From Hungatella sp. UBA3048 (GTDB lineage: Bacteria; Bacillota; Clostridia; Lachnospirales; Lachnospiraceae), in contig DFCS01000044.1 of assembly GCA_002367105.1 (NCBI GenBank), positions 42,138 to 106,137 of the forward strand: a DNA stretch of 64,000 nt, written 5' to 3'. This document shows positions 16,562 through 24,994 of this stretch, piece after piece (the first letter of the stretch is position 1; every line of letters starts with the position of its first letter). Below the pieces are notes generated by a model. The model was not told the origin of the DNA. It worked only from the letters and a program-made list of their open reading frames with translations, and made no database searches. Position numbers and translations under genes: made by a program.

Positions 16562-17320
16562 ATGGAAGCGTACACTAGCTTTGCAGAGGTCTATGACCGG
16601 TTTATGGATAACATTCCATATAAGGACTGGTGTGAATACGTGACTGGTCTGCTGAATGAATATGGAATCAGGGATGGCTTGATTCTTGACCTGGGATGCG
16701 GTACGGGAAGTCTTACGGAGCTTCTTGCTGACCGGGGGTATGATATGATCGGAGTGGACAACTCCGATGACATGCTGCAGATAGCCATGGAAAAGCGGGA
16801 AAAGTCAGGAAAAGACATCCTTTATCTTATGCAGGATATGAGGGGATTTGAGCTTTACGGCACGGTACGGGCTGTTTTAAGCATCTGTGACTGTATGAAC
16901 TATATTCTGGAATATGAGGAATTGGCGGAAGTTTTTAAGTTGGTAAACAATTATCTGGATCCAGGAGGAATTTTTATATTTGATCTGAACACCATATATA
17001 AATATGAAACCCTTATGGGTGACTCTACCATTGCGGAGGACCGGGAGGAATGCAGCTTTATCTGGGATAATTATTATGATAAGGAAACCAGGATCAATGA
17101 ATATGACCTTTCCCTGTTTATCAGACAGGAGGAAGACTTATACCGGAAATATACGGAAAATCATTACCAAAGGGCATATTCTCTGGAGGAAGTAAAGACG
17201 GCGATAAAAGAGGCCGGCATGGATTTTGTGGCAGCTTTTGATGCTTTTACCAAAGATCCCGCAAAGGATACCAGTGAAAGAATTTATATCATAGCAAGAG
17301 AACGCGGAAAGGAATTATAA
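16562..17320 (+). CDS. Class I SAM-dependent methyltransferase
   Basis: 252 residues. SAM-binding motif I is ILDLGCGTGSLTELL (residues about 41-55), motif II MIGVDNSDDML, motif III MQDMRGF and a later block GGIFIFDLNT. The substrate is unknown; the family contains small-molecule methylases. The start follows GAGGAAACTG. It ends one base before hslO, so the two are co-transcribed, although no functional link is known. Confidence 0.85.
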   Translation: MEAYTSFAEVYDRFMDNIPYKDWCEYVTGLLNEYGIRDGLILDLGCGTGSLTELLADRGYDMIGVDNSDDMLQIAMEKREKSGKDILYLMQDMRGFELYGTVRAVLSICDCMNYILEYEELAEVFKLVNNYLDPGGIFIFDLNTIYKYETLMGDSTIAEDREECSFIWDNYYDKETRINEYDLSLFIRQEEDLYRKYTENHYQRAYSLEEVKTAIKEAGMDFVAAFDAFTKDPAKDTSERIYIIARERGKEL

Positions 17321-17321
17321 A

Positions 17322-18197
17322 ATGGCAGATTATATTGTCAGAGCTACGGCAGGGGATCATCAGATCCGTGCTTTTGCGGCTACTACCAGAGAACTGGTAG
17401 AACAGGCAAGACAAGCTCATAATACAAGCCCTATCGCTACGGCTGCCTTAGGCAGGCTTTTAACTGCGGGAAGCATGATGGGCATTATGATGAAGGGCGA
17501 AGATGATTTACTGACCCTGAAGATTCAGGGAAGCGGTCCTATGGAAGGCCTTACGGTGACTGCAGATTCAAAAGGAAATGTAAAAGGTTATGCTTACAAT
17601 CCTGGAGTCATGCTTCCTCCCAATCAGGCAGGAAAGCTGGATGTAGGCGGTGCAGTAGGAGAGGGAGTATTAAGTGTAATTAGAGATATCGGACTCAAGG
17701 AGCCTTACGTTGGACAAACCATACTGGTGGGCGGTGAGATTGCAGAAGATCTGACTTATTACTATGCTTCTTCTGAGCAAACGCCTTCATCGGTGGCACT
17801 GGGCGTTTTAATGAACAGGGACAATACCGTAAAACAGGCCGGTGGCTTTATCATCCAGCTCCTGCCGGGAGCATCTGAGGAGATCATTGGAGGACTGGAG
17901 AAAAAGCTGGGAGAAATCACCTCGATCACAGATCTGTTGGATCAGGGAAAGACACCGGAGATGATCCTTGAACATATACTTGGAGAGTTTGGCCTGGAAC
18001 TGATGGAACAGGTTCCTACCCGCTTTTATTGCAACTGTGATAAAGCCAGGGTGGAAAAAGCCTTGATCAGCATCGGAAGGAAAGAACTTCAGGAAATGAT
18101 TGACGAAGGAAAGAGCATTGAGGTGAACTGCCATTTCTGTAATAAAAATTATGAGTTTACAGTAGAAGATTTAGAAAGTCTTCGCGATAAGTCGTAA
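17322..18197 (+). CDS. hslO: Redox-regulated chaperone Hsp33
   Basis: 291 residues, full length for Hsp33. N-terminal substrate-binding domain (IRAFAATTRELVEQARQAHN, then RLLTAGSMMGIMMKG) and the C-terminal zinc redox switch with CNC near residue 233 and CHFC near 267. Zinc loss and disulfide formation under oxidative stress turn it into a holdase in the cytoplasm. Translationally coupled to the upstream methyltransferase (1-bp gap). Confidence 0.95.
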   Translation: MADYIVRATAGDHQIRAFAATTRELVEQARQAHNTSPIATAALGRLLTAGSMMGIMMKGEDDLLTLKIQGSGPMEGLTVTADSKGNVKGYAYNPGVMLPPNQAGKLDVGGAVGEGVLSVIRDIGLKEPYVGQTILVGGEIAEDLTYYYASSEQTPSSVALGVLMNRDNTVKQAGGFIIQLLPGASEEIIGGLEKKLGEITSITDLLDQGKTPEMILEHILGEFGLELMEQVPTRFYCNCDKARVEKALISIGRKELQEMIDEGKSIEVNCHFCNKNYEFTVEDLESLRDKS

Positions 18198-18208
18198 GAC
18201 AAGGATAT

Positions 18209-18236
18209 CAAAAAGAGCCATCCACTGGATGGCTCT
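18209..18236 (-). terminator. Terminator of the cold-shock gene
   Basis: AGAGCCATCC-ACT-GGATGGCTCT (18214-18236) followed on the reverse strand by TTTTT (18213-18209). It serves the leftward cold-shock gene and, as a hairpin without a forward U-run, may also weaken read-through from hslO. Confidence 0.75.
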
Positions 18237-18306
18237 AATCGTAATCATGTGAAACAATATAACTTCTTCCTGTATATTGAAAAAAGGTACACTGATGAGT
18301 CAATGA

Positions 18307-18504
18307 TTATAATTTGGTAACGTTTGTAGCCTGTGGTCCTTTAGCTCCGTCTACAACATCGAACTCTACCGCAGCGCCTTCATCTAAGGATTTGAAGCCG
18401 TCCATGCTAAGACCTGAGTAGTGAACAAATACATCGTTACCCTGTTCGTCGGAAATAAATCCGTAACCCTTTTGGTTGTTAAACCACTTAACTGTACCTT
18501 TCAT
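18307..18504 (-). CDS. Cold-shock family protein
   Basis: 65-residue cold-shock domain: KGTVKWFNNQKGYGFI (RNP1, KGYGFI) and DVFVHYSGL (RNP2), ending GPQATNVTKL. It binds single-stranded RNA/DNA and melts RNA secondary structure. Very strong ribosome binding site (GGAGG on the reverse strand), a consensus promoter and a leader with a perfect hairpin. Surrounded by forward-strand genes, it is a single-gene transcript. Confidence 0.95.
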   Translation of the reverse strand: MKGTVKWFNNQKGYGFISDEQGNDVFVHYSGLSMDGFKSLDEGAAVEFDVVDGAKGPQATNVTKL

Positions 18505-18539
18505 TATGATACCTCCAAAATGAATAAAAAAATTGTACT

Positions 18540-18594
18540 GTTACAGGATATCTGTAACCTCCCTAAGAATAGCATAAAAAGGGAGAGGTGTCAA
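18540..18594 (-). promoter_or_regulatory. Promoter and leader hairpin of the cold-shock gene
   Basis: Reverse strand TTGACA (18594-18589), 17 bp, TATTCT (18571-18566). The transcript would start near 18559 and open with GTTACAG-ATATC-CTGTAAC (18558-18540), a perfect 7-bp stem right at the 5' end. Cold-shock mRNAs often carry structured leaders; a thermoresponsive role here is inference. Confidence 0.65.
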
Positions 18595-18719
18595 ACGTTT
18601 TCCGTGTTAAAAATCAATAAATCTTCATTAAAAAATAAAGGGGAAATAAGTAGTGAAATCGGAGAAATTTGTGGTAAAATGGGAAAAGATTCTTTTGCAA
18701 GGATAAAAAGGTGAATGCA

Positions 18720-19265
18720 ATGAAATTTATGAATTTGTGGGGGCATTTTTGCACAATCAATATACATAAGATCAGAGTCATGAAAAACTGTTTTCGTGTG
18801 GGTCTTATTAAGCAGGGACTGCTTCATGATTTGTCAAAATACAGTCTGGAAGAGTTTGTTCCAGGTGTTATTTATTACCAGGGGACCAGAAGCCCCAATG
18901 CTGCGGAAAGAGAGGACAAGGGTTTTTCAAGAGCCTGGCTCCACCATAAAGGCCGCAACAAGCATCACTACGAATACTGGATCGACTTTACCACCGATAT
19001 GTCGGAGGGTCTTGTTGGCCATAAGATGCCCCTAAACTATGTCATCGAAATGATGATGGACCGGATTGCAGCATCGAAAACCTATAAGGGCAAGGATTAC
19101 ACCGATGCATCGCCTTGGGAATATTACATGCATTCAAAAAGCTACATGGTCATTGCCCCTGAGACAAAAAATTTGTTGGAGGAGCTTCTTTTGATGTTAA
19201 AAGACCAAGGGGAACAAAGAACATTTTCTTATATCAGACATTTATTGGAAAAAGGAGATTACTAG
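18720..19265 (+). CDS. DUF5662-like protein
   Basis: 181 residues, matching what I know of DUF5662: GLLHDLSKYSLEEF, then AWLHHKGRNKHHYEYWID, and MPLNYVIEMMMDRIAASKTY with several conserved His/Asp residues suggestive of a metal site. The HDxSKYS...HHxxNxHHxEYW arrangement resembles HD-type phosphohydrolase helices, but activity is not established. The start at 18720 is favoured over GTG 18711 because AAGGTG lies just before it. Confidence 0.75.
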   Translation: MKFMNLWGHFCTINIHKIRVMKNCFRVGLIKQGLLHDLSKYSLEEFVPGVIYYQGTRSPNAAEREDKGFSRAWLHHKGRNKHHYEYWIDFTTDMSEGLVGHKMPLNYVIEMMMDRIAASKTYKGKDYTDASPWEYYMHSKSYMVIAPETKNLLEELLLMLKDQGEQRTFSYIRHLLEKGDY

Positions 19266-19356
19266 CTCCCATTATATAGGGATTTTAGCGAAGAGTTCTT
19301 ATTCTGTATGTGAAGGGTGTTTATAAATATTTTTGATAATAATGGGAGATGGGCAA

Positions 19357-19681
19357 ATGAATGAGGATATAAAGAATTACGTTGACCAAAACAGTGAAGA
19401 AATAACAGGACTTTTTATGTTTTGCGAAATTTGGTTATTAACCAAGTAAATGTGAAAGAAAAACTATGGGCCAGATTACCGAGTTATTATATTGAGGATA
19501 AGTTTATAAGATTAATATATTTAAGGATCACATAAACATTGAAGCAAAATCAATATTGCAGTATAGAAAGGAATTGAAAGAGTTCCAAATAACACCTAAG
19601 GGTATGCTGCAAATATATATCGGACAGGAGATACCAGAATCTCTTTTACAGGAGATATTTATAGAAACTTTATTGGGATAA
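19357..19681 (+). pseudogene. Decayed unknown gene in three frames
   Basis: Protein-like sequence is spread over shifted frames: MNEDIKNYVDQNSEEITGLF ending in TAA at about 19447, a continuation with VNVKEKLWARLPSYYIEDKF, then IEAKSILQYRKELKEFQITP and MLQIYIGQEIPESLLQEIFI ending in TAA near 19681. Only the first piece has an ATG, with a weak GGGAGATGGG upstream. Together they would make a protein of about 105 residues, broken by at least two frameshifts. I do not recognise the family. The rest of 19266-19968 is AT-rich and gene-free, with a hairpin AACGATC/GATCGTT near 19729-19752 and a 9-bp inverted repeat (19782-19790 and 19845-19853). Confidence 0.45.
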
Positions 19682-19920
19682 GAATTATTAACGGCGAAGA
19701 TCATTAATTGAATATGCAAAAAATAATAACGATCAGTATGAAAAAGATCGTTTGATTTTTATACTGAAAAAAGAGAAGGCTGATTCACAAAATCACTATG
19801 TTAGAAGGTACATAATGAAGGTGATATTTATTGCTATGGCTTTGTTGTGAATCTTGGGGAAATCCGGCATAATCCTAGGATCCTATCAATGTATATTTAA
19901 TAAAGAACGGTCACTATATT

Positions 19921-19948
19921 TTTACACTTATCATATATTGTATATAAT
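19921..19948 (+). promoter_or_regulatory. Promoter of the beta-propeller gene
   Basis: TTTACA (19921-19926), 16 bp, TATAAT (19943-19948), 20 bp before the GTG start. Confidence 0.45.
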
Positions 19949-19968
19949 AGTATAAGCGGAGATTTAAG

Positions 19969-21318
19969 GTGAATTTCGCTGTAAACAAGCATCTACAAAA
20001 GTCATGCATGCAGCAAGCTCCAAATAAACAAAGGGAGCTTGAACCTGATAGAATAAGTGTACCTCTAGGTTATCAAATAGATGTATTTGCTCAGGGATTA
20101 AATGCACCTATTGGTATGGTTTTTACAGAAAACGGTGATATGTTAATTGCTGACTCCGGATTGGCTACAATGAATCCTAAAGTTATGCGTATGAGCAATG
20201 GAAATATTGATGTTGTAGCTGATGGCTTTAATGTTCCCATAACTGGTATCAATTATAAAAATGGATATATTTATGTATCGCATAAAGGCGTAGTAACTGT
20301 TCTTAGACCGGATGGTACAAGACAGGATATCATAAACGGCTTGCCAAGCAATGGAGACTTCAGCAACAACCGTGTCGAATTTGGTATTGATGAGAAAATA
20401 TATTTCGGACAGGGAACAACAACGAATTCCGGTGTAGTAGGACTGGATAATAGCTGGGTTCTTGAGCATCCTCATTTACATGATTATCCAGGTTCCTATA
20501 TATTTCTTAACTACACTAATTTTGAAACTAAAAATGTATTGATACCAGCCATGGGGACGGCTGTTACCGGAGCTTTTTCCCCTTTTGGAGTACCAAATAT
20601 TCAACAATATCAAGTAAAAGAAGGCAGAACTTTAGCCTCTGGCAGTGTATTAAGGGCAAATATGGATGGATCTGGAATAGAACAGGTTGCATGGGGGCTT
20701 CGTAATCCGTTTTGTTTGAAATTTGATGCATTGAAACGGCTGATCATATCAAACCAGGGAATGGATGCAAGAGGAAGCAGACCGATTGCCAATGCATTAG
20801 ATGAATTGCATTTGTTAAATATAGGTGCGTGGTATGGTTGGCCAGATTACACAGGAGGAGTTCCTGTGACATTGCCCAGATTTACTCCGATCAGAGGCAG
20901 AAAACCAGAGCCATTACTTCATACCATTCCATCGGTACCTCCGACACCAATTGCTGTTTTTCCGTCTGGATCCAATATCATGGGATTTGATTTTAACGAG
21001 TCATCAGATTTTGGACTGATTGGAGATATTTACATTGCATGTTTTGGTGGAATCCAATTCGAAGAGCCTGGCGATATACGTTCAGGTGTAGGACATAGGG
21101 TATTGAAAGTTAATGTTGTTAATGGAGAAATAGCGACATTTGCTATCAACAAATCAGGATTTCCGGAAGAAAGAGGGCTGAGCAGGCCCACGGATGTTGT
21201 TTTCGGACCTGATCATTCCATGTATATATCGGATATGGCGATCGCTGATTTAGAGATGCAAAATATTTATTTACCAAACACAGGAGTAATTTGGAGAATA
21301 AGAAAAATAGTTCAGTAG
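19969..21318 (+). CDS. Glucose/sorbosone dehydrogenase-like beta-propeller protein
   Basis: 449 residues with the PQQ-type sugar dehydrogenase (GSDH) six-bladed propeller pattern: GLNAPIGMVFTENGDMLIAD, RVEFGIDEKIYFGQGT, VAWGLRNPFCLKFD, IGAWYGWPDYTGG, RPTDVVFGPDHSMYISDM. There is no signal peptide, whereas characterised members are exported, and PQQ synthesis is not typical of clostridia, so the true activity may be a lactonase-like or binding role. GTG start after CGGAG. AT-rich codon use relative to nearby housekeeping genes and a decayed neighbour suggest acquired DNA. Confidence 0.75.
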   Translation: MNFAVNKHLQKSCMQQAPNKQRELEPDRISVPLGYQIDVFAQGLNAPIGMVFTENGDMLIADSGLATMNPKVMRMSNGNIDVVADGFNVPITGINYKNGYIYVSHKGVVTVLRPDGTRQDIINGLPSNGDFSNNRVEFGIDEKIYFGQGTTTNSGVVGLDNSWVLEHPHLHDYPGSYIFLNYTNFETKNVLIPAMGTAVTGAFSPFGVPNIQQYQVKEGRTLASGSVLRANMDGSGIEQVAWGLRNPFCLKFDALKRLIISNQGMDARGSRPIANALDELHLLNIGAWYGWPDYTGGVPVTLPRFTPIRGRKPEPLLHTIPSVPPTPIAVFPSGSNIMGFDFNESSDFGLIGDIYIACFGGIQFEEPGDIRSGVGHRVLKVNVVNGEIATFAINKSGFPEERGLSRPTDVVFGPDHSMYISDMAIADLEMQNIYLPNTGVIWRIRKIVQ

Positions 21319-21325
21319 AAATAAT

Positions 21326-21353
21326 TTAAGGGAAGTCATTTAGCTTCCCTTAA
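21326..21353. terminator. Hairpin between convergent genes
   Basis: TTAAGGGAAG (21326-21335) pairs perfectly with CTTCCCTTAA (21344-21353). It has no long U-run on either strand; it probably ends the beta-propeller transcript. Confidence 0.5.
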
Positions 21354-21454
21354 AACATCCAAATGTAACACTAATAAAAACAAAAGCTCCATATATAAGA
21401 CGTGCCCGGAATACATTCGGTAAAGTACCAGAAACCGGGGGAAATGATTCTGGA

Positions 21455-22549
21455 TTAACGGCACAGGGTATCCAACAGGTGACGAACGTAGATCCGAAGC
21501 TTTTCGCCATCCTCAAAGAAGTCCGGTTCATAGGAAACATAAGTGATTTTATCCTTGAATTCCATTTGCAGGCTGGGTGTCCACAAGGAGGAAAACTGGG
21601 GAAGATAGCAGCCAGCCCTGCGTGTGTAGCATGTCTTGGCCGTAGCTTTTATCCGGGCTTCCTTATCCACATATTCCGCCACGCTTTTGTGAATGGCCTT
21701 GTCTTCATAAATCAGATAATAGTAATTTTTATAATCAGGATAAAAGTATTTCAATTCACCCTCATAGAGGTCAATGGTTATGGTCAGGTGTTCTCTTTCC
21801 GCATCCATGGAGACCAGAGAATTGGATTTGGAAAAACCAACAGGAACGGCAAAGCCATTTTTACAGGTAAGCCGCAAAGAGTGGAATTCCCGGCCGAAGA
21901 TGTCCTCCTGGCTTAATAACTCCTGATGTTCAAGGAGAAAGCTGTGCTCTAAAAAGTCCGGGTAATTCAATATAGGGAGGATCAGTGGCATTCCTTTTAA
22001 ATCATCTTCATTATGTAATATTAAAAGATCAAATAGAAATTTATCATGGGAGATAAGATAATCTTTATAAACTTCGATCAGCTGCCCGCCGGAATAAAGA
22101 TCCTTCCGCTCTACGTTTAAAAACTCCTCAATGGACTTTTGCTTCATGGAAGGAAGTCCAAGAAGCCCCCGGTAAGGACGTATTTTTTTGTAAATATCCA
22201 GGCTTTCCACACCGGAAAAATTGTAAGGCATGCCATGGGCAAGGCATCGCTTCAAAAGATAGGGAATATCGAAACCATCCCCGTTAAAATGTATGACTGC
22301 AGTAAAATCTTCTAAGAAATTAAAAAAGGTTACCAGCAGTTCTTTTTCCGAATCCAGGGTGTCAGCGAACCACTGGACCAGGTTCCAACAGTTGTTTCTA
22401 TAATAAACACATCCGATCAGATAAAGGGTAGAATACTCCCCGGAGAAGCCTGTGGTTTCTATATCAAAGAACAGCAGATCCTCTTTCCGGCCGATCCGGT
22501 CTAAGGGATATGTCTCATGAAATGCAATGGTTTTCTGTAAAGTGATCAT
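21455..22549 (-). CDS. YprB-like 3'-5' exonuclease (RNase H fold)
   Basis: 364 residues. DnaQ-like exonuclease motifs: FFDIETTGFSG (motif I, Asp and Glu), HFNGDGFDIPYL (motif II) and HNEDDLKGM (motif III), which is the arrangement of the ribonuclease-H-like YprB family. The C-terminal half (KYFYPDYKNYYYLIYEDKAI) is a beta-rich region of the same family. The start at 22549 is preferred because a purine-rich AAGGGCGGA precedes it. Divergent from ruvA with a LexA box in between, so it may share SOS control, which would fit a role in DNA or RNA processing. Confidence 0.8.
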   Translation of the reverse strand: MITLQKTIAFHETYPLDRIGRKEDLLFFDIETTGFSGEYSTLYLIGCVYYRNNCWNLVQWFADTLDSEKELLVTFFNFLEDFTAVIHFNGDGFDIPYLLKRCLAHGMPYNFSGVESLDIYKKIRPYRGLLGLPSMKQKSIEEFLNVERKDLYSGGQLIEVYKDYLISHDKFLFDLLILHNEDDLKGMPLILPILNYPDFLEHSFLLEHQELLSQEDIFGREFHSLRLTCKNGFAVPVGFSKSNSLVSMDAEREHLTITIDLYEGELKYFYPDYKNYYYLIYEDKAIHKSVAEYVDKEARIKATAKTCYTRRAGCYLPQFSSLWTPSLQMEFKDKITYVSYEPDFFEDGEKLRIYVRHLLDTLCR

Positions 22550-22690
22550 GTATGATTCCGCCCTTTCCTTAGTACTGTCCATGTTTTTTGAACAGGGCAA
22601 ACCCCGATTTACCGGGTATATGGGGATACCCGCAGGGGATTTTCTCTCCCAATATTATAGCGGAAAGGCACCGGTCCGTCAACGGGAACA

Positions 22691-22741
22691 GAATATTTGT
22701 TCGACTATCCGCTTGCATAAGAACAGGCTGTATGCTATGAT
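22691..22741 (+). promoter_or_regulatory. LexA box and promoter of ruvAB
   Basis: GAATATTTGTTCG (22691-22703) differs at one half-site base from the Firmicute LexA box. It is followed by TTGCAT (22713-22718), 17 bp, TATGAT (22736-22741). SOS control of ruvAB is established in Bacillus. The operator lies just upstream of the -35. Confidence 0.65.
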
Positions 22742-22788
22742 AAATAATATAGATAAGATTTCCAGCATAACAAAAGGAGACAGAGGTC

Positions 22789-23400
22789 GTGATTTCTTTC
22801 GTAAAAGGACCATTGGTTGAACTATTTGAAGATACCGTTGTTATAGAAAGCGGAAACGTGGGATATGAGATACATGTTCCTATATCCGTGATTCAAAATA
22901 TGCCGGGAATTGGCGTAGAGACAAAATTGTATACATATTTTCAGGTAAGAGAGGATGCCATGTGCCTCTACGGTTTCTTAAACCGTCAGGATTTACAGAT
23001 GTTTAAGCAGCTCATAAGTGTGAACGGGATTGGCCCCAAAGGAGCCTTGGGAATTCTTTCTGCTCTTGACCCGGATGATTTAAGAAGGGCCATTGTTTCG
23101 GGAGACGCCAAAGCCATATCCAAAGCGCCGGGGGTTGGAGCAAAGACTGCTCAGAGAATTATATTGGATTTAAAAGATAAAATTGATATCGCTGGAATTC
23201 TCCCTTCCGGGTTTGTGGAACAGGGGAATGGGCCTGTTTTATCCGGCGGCGGGGTAGCGGGAGAAGCCATGGAAGCGCTGGCGGCTCTGGGATATTCTGC
23301 AGTTGAGGCTGGTAAGGCGGTTCGTCAGGTGGAAGTAACGGAATCCATGACGGTGGAAGATGTGCTTAAGGCCTCCTTAAAGCATCTGGCATTTATATAA
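22789..23400 (+). CDS. ruvA: Holliday junction branch migration protein RuvA
   Basis: 203 residues, normal length. N-terminal OB fold (MISFVKGPLVELFEDTVVIE, YFQVREDAMCLYGF), then tandem helix-hairpin-helix motifs (LISVNGIGPKGALGIL and APGVGAKTAQRIILDLKDK), then a flexible linker and the C-terminal RuvB-contacting domain (AMEALAALGYSAVEAGKAVR). GTG start after AAGGAG. Binds Holliday junctions as tetramers and positions RuvB, encoded 20 bp downstream. Confidence 0.96.
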   Translation: MISFVKGPLVELFEDTVVIESGNVGYEIHVPISVIQNMPGIGVETKLYTYFQVREDAMCLYGFLNRQDLQMFKQLISVNGIGPKGALGILSALDPDDLRRAIVSGDAKAISKAPGVGAKTAQRIILDLKDKIDIAGILPSGFVEQGNGPVLSGGGVAGEAMEALAALGYSAVEAGKAVRQVEVTESMTVEDVLKASLKHLAFI

Positions 23401-23420
23401 AATAACGGGTAAAGGCAGAG

Positions 23421-24419
23421 ATGGAACGTAGAATTATAACCACAGAGATAACAGAAGAAGATAAAAGAATAGAACCAAACTTAAGGCCCATGTGTCTTGC
23501 TGAGTATATTGGACAGGAAAAGATACGTACCAATTTAAAAGTATACATTGATGCCGCCAAAGCCAGGGGGGAATCCTTAGATCATGTTTTATTTTACGGG
23601 CCTCCCGGCTTGGGAAAGACAACACTTTCAGGGATCATTGCCAATGAAATGGGAGTCAACATGAAGGTCACATCAGGACCTGCCATCGAAAAACCGGGCG
23701 AGATGGCCGCCATACTGAACAATCTCCAGGAAGGGGATGTGCTGTTTGTAGATGAGATCCACCGCTTAAACCGCCAGGTAGAAGAGGTTTTGTATCCGGC
23801 AATGGAAGACTTTGCCATAGATATCATGCTGGGAAAGGATTCTTCAGCCAGATCCATAAGACTGGATCTTCCTAAATTCACTTTAGTGGGAGCGACTACC
23901 AGAGCGGGGCTTTTAACCGCTCCGTTAAGAGACAGGTTCGGTGTGGTGCAGAAGCTGGAATTTTATACGCCTCAGGAGCTTAAGATTATTGTTTGCCGTT
24001 CCGCCCGGGTCTTACAGGTGGAAATCGAGGATGAAGGGGCCGCAGAGATCGCCAAGCGATCCAGAGGAACCCCAAGGCTGGCCAACCGCCTGTTAAAGAG
24101 AGTCCGGGATTTCGCCCAGGTAAAGTATAACGGTATTATTACTAAAGAAGTGGCGGATTTTGCCCTGGACATTCTGGATGTGGATAAGTTTGGCCTGGAT
24201 TATAATGACAGGGCGATCCTGTCCACAATGATTGAGAAATTTGCCGGCGGTCCGGTAGGCCTGGATACCCTGGCAGCTTCTCTGGGAGAGGATGCCGGGA
24301 CGCTGGAAGATGTTTATGAACCGTATCTTCTGATGAACGGCTTTATAAACCGCACCTCCAGAGGTCGTGTTGCCACGGAACGGGCATATGAACATCTTGG
24401 AATCTCCTTGGGATCATAA
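23421..24419 (+). CDS. ruvB: Holliday junction helicase RuvB
   Basis: 332-residue AAA+ motor. LRPMCLAEYIGQEK at the N-terminus, Walker A YGPPGLGKTT (about residues 58-67), Walker B LFVDEIHRLN, sensor 1 GATTRAGLLTAPLRDRFG, arginine-rich sensor 2 GTPRLANRLLKRVRD, and the C-terminal winged helix DYNDRAILSTMIEKFAGGPV with FINRTSRGRVATERAYEHLG. It drives branch migration in recombination repair. Co-transcribed with ruvA. Confidence 0.97.
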   Translation: MERRIITTEITEEDKRIEPNLRPMCLAEYIGQEKIRTNLKVYIDAAKARGESLDHVLFYGPPGLGKTTLSGIIANEMGVNMKVTSGPAIEKPGEMAAILNNLQEGDVLFVDEIHRLNRQVEEVLYPAMEDFAIDIMLGKDSSARSIRLDLPKFTLVGATTRAGLLTAPLRDRFGVVQKLEFYTPQELKIIVCRSARVLQVEIEDEGAAEIAKRSRGTPRLANRLLKRVRDFAQVKYNGIITKEVADFALDILDVDKFGLDYNDRAILSTMIEKFAGGPVGLDTLAASLGEDAGTLEDVYEPYLLMNGFINRTSRGRVATERAYEHLGISLGS

Positions 24420-24551
24420 TCTGCCTGGATTTTAGAACTTTCCTATTATTTAGCCGTACTTTTTGGACATAAAGGTATGCAGGCAGGGCTTTTCTATCTG
24501 CACAAAATATGTTATAGTAAAAAGGAGCAAATGAAACAGGGAGAGAACAGC

Positions 24552-24920
24552 ATGGATTCCAAACGCAGTACAGAAGTTTTAATAGATGGCAAGATTTATG
24601 CTTTGGGCGGAAGTGAGGAAGAAAGTTATATCCACCGCCTGGCAAGCTACATCAATGAGATGATTATAACGCTGAAGCATCAGGAAGGATTTACGAAGCA
24701 AAGCGCAGAATATCAAAATATCATGATTCAGTTAAATATGGCGGATGATTATTTCAAGGCCAGAGAACAGACCGCCAGGCTGGAGCAGCAGAAGGCGGAG
24801 ATGGAAAAGGAGATCTATAGCTTAAAGCATGAACTTGTGGCCACTCAGATGAAGCTTGAGTCGGCAAAGCTTGAACTGGTGGAAACCAGGAAATCTGCGG
24901 ATTCCGGTAAGAAAGAATAA
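24552..24920 (+). CDS. zapA: Cell division protein ZapA
   Basis: 122 residues. ZapA globular domain (VLIDGKIYALGGSEEESYIH, RLASYINEMI) followed by a long coiled coil from about residue 65 (EQTARLEQQKAEMEKEIYSL). Bundles FtsZ at the division ring. The start at 24552 follows GGGAGA; an upstream in-frame ATG at 24477 lies before the probable -10 (TATAGT near 24513) and is rejected. It sits between recombination and cell-wall genes, as in related clostridia. Confidence 0.88.
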   Translation: MDSKRSTEVLIDGKIYALGGSEEESYIHRLASYINEMIITLKHQEGFTKQSAEYQNIMIQLNMADDYFKAREQTARLEQQKAEMEKEIYSLKHELVATQMKLESAKLELVETRKSADSGKKE

Positions 24921-24994
24921 GTCAGGAGGGGATGTTGGGCGGCAGGGCCGTGACATCCTCTCTTTCATCAATAAAGGGCAAACAGGAGGAACTT

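Noticed and set aside
19782..19853. Miniature transposable element (9-bp inverted repeat)
   Set aside because: Arms are short, no target-site duplication or second copy is visible in the window.
21354..21454. Possible coding remnant after the beta-propeller gene
   Set aside because: A short forward frame looks protein-like but has no start and overlaps the end of the reverse-strand exonuclease; no support.
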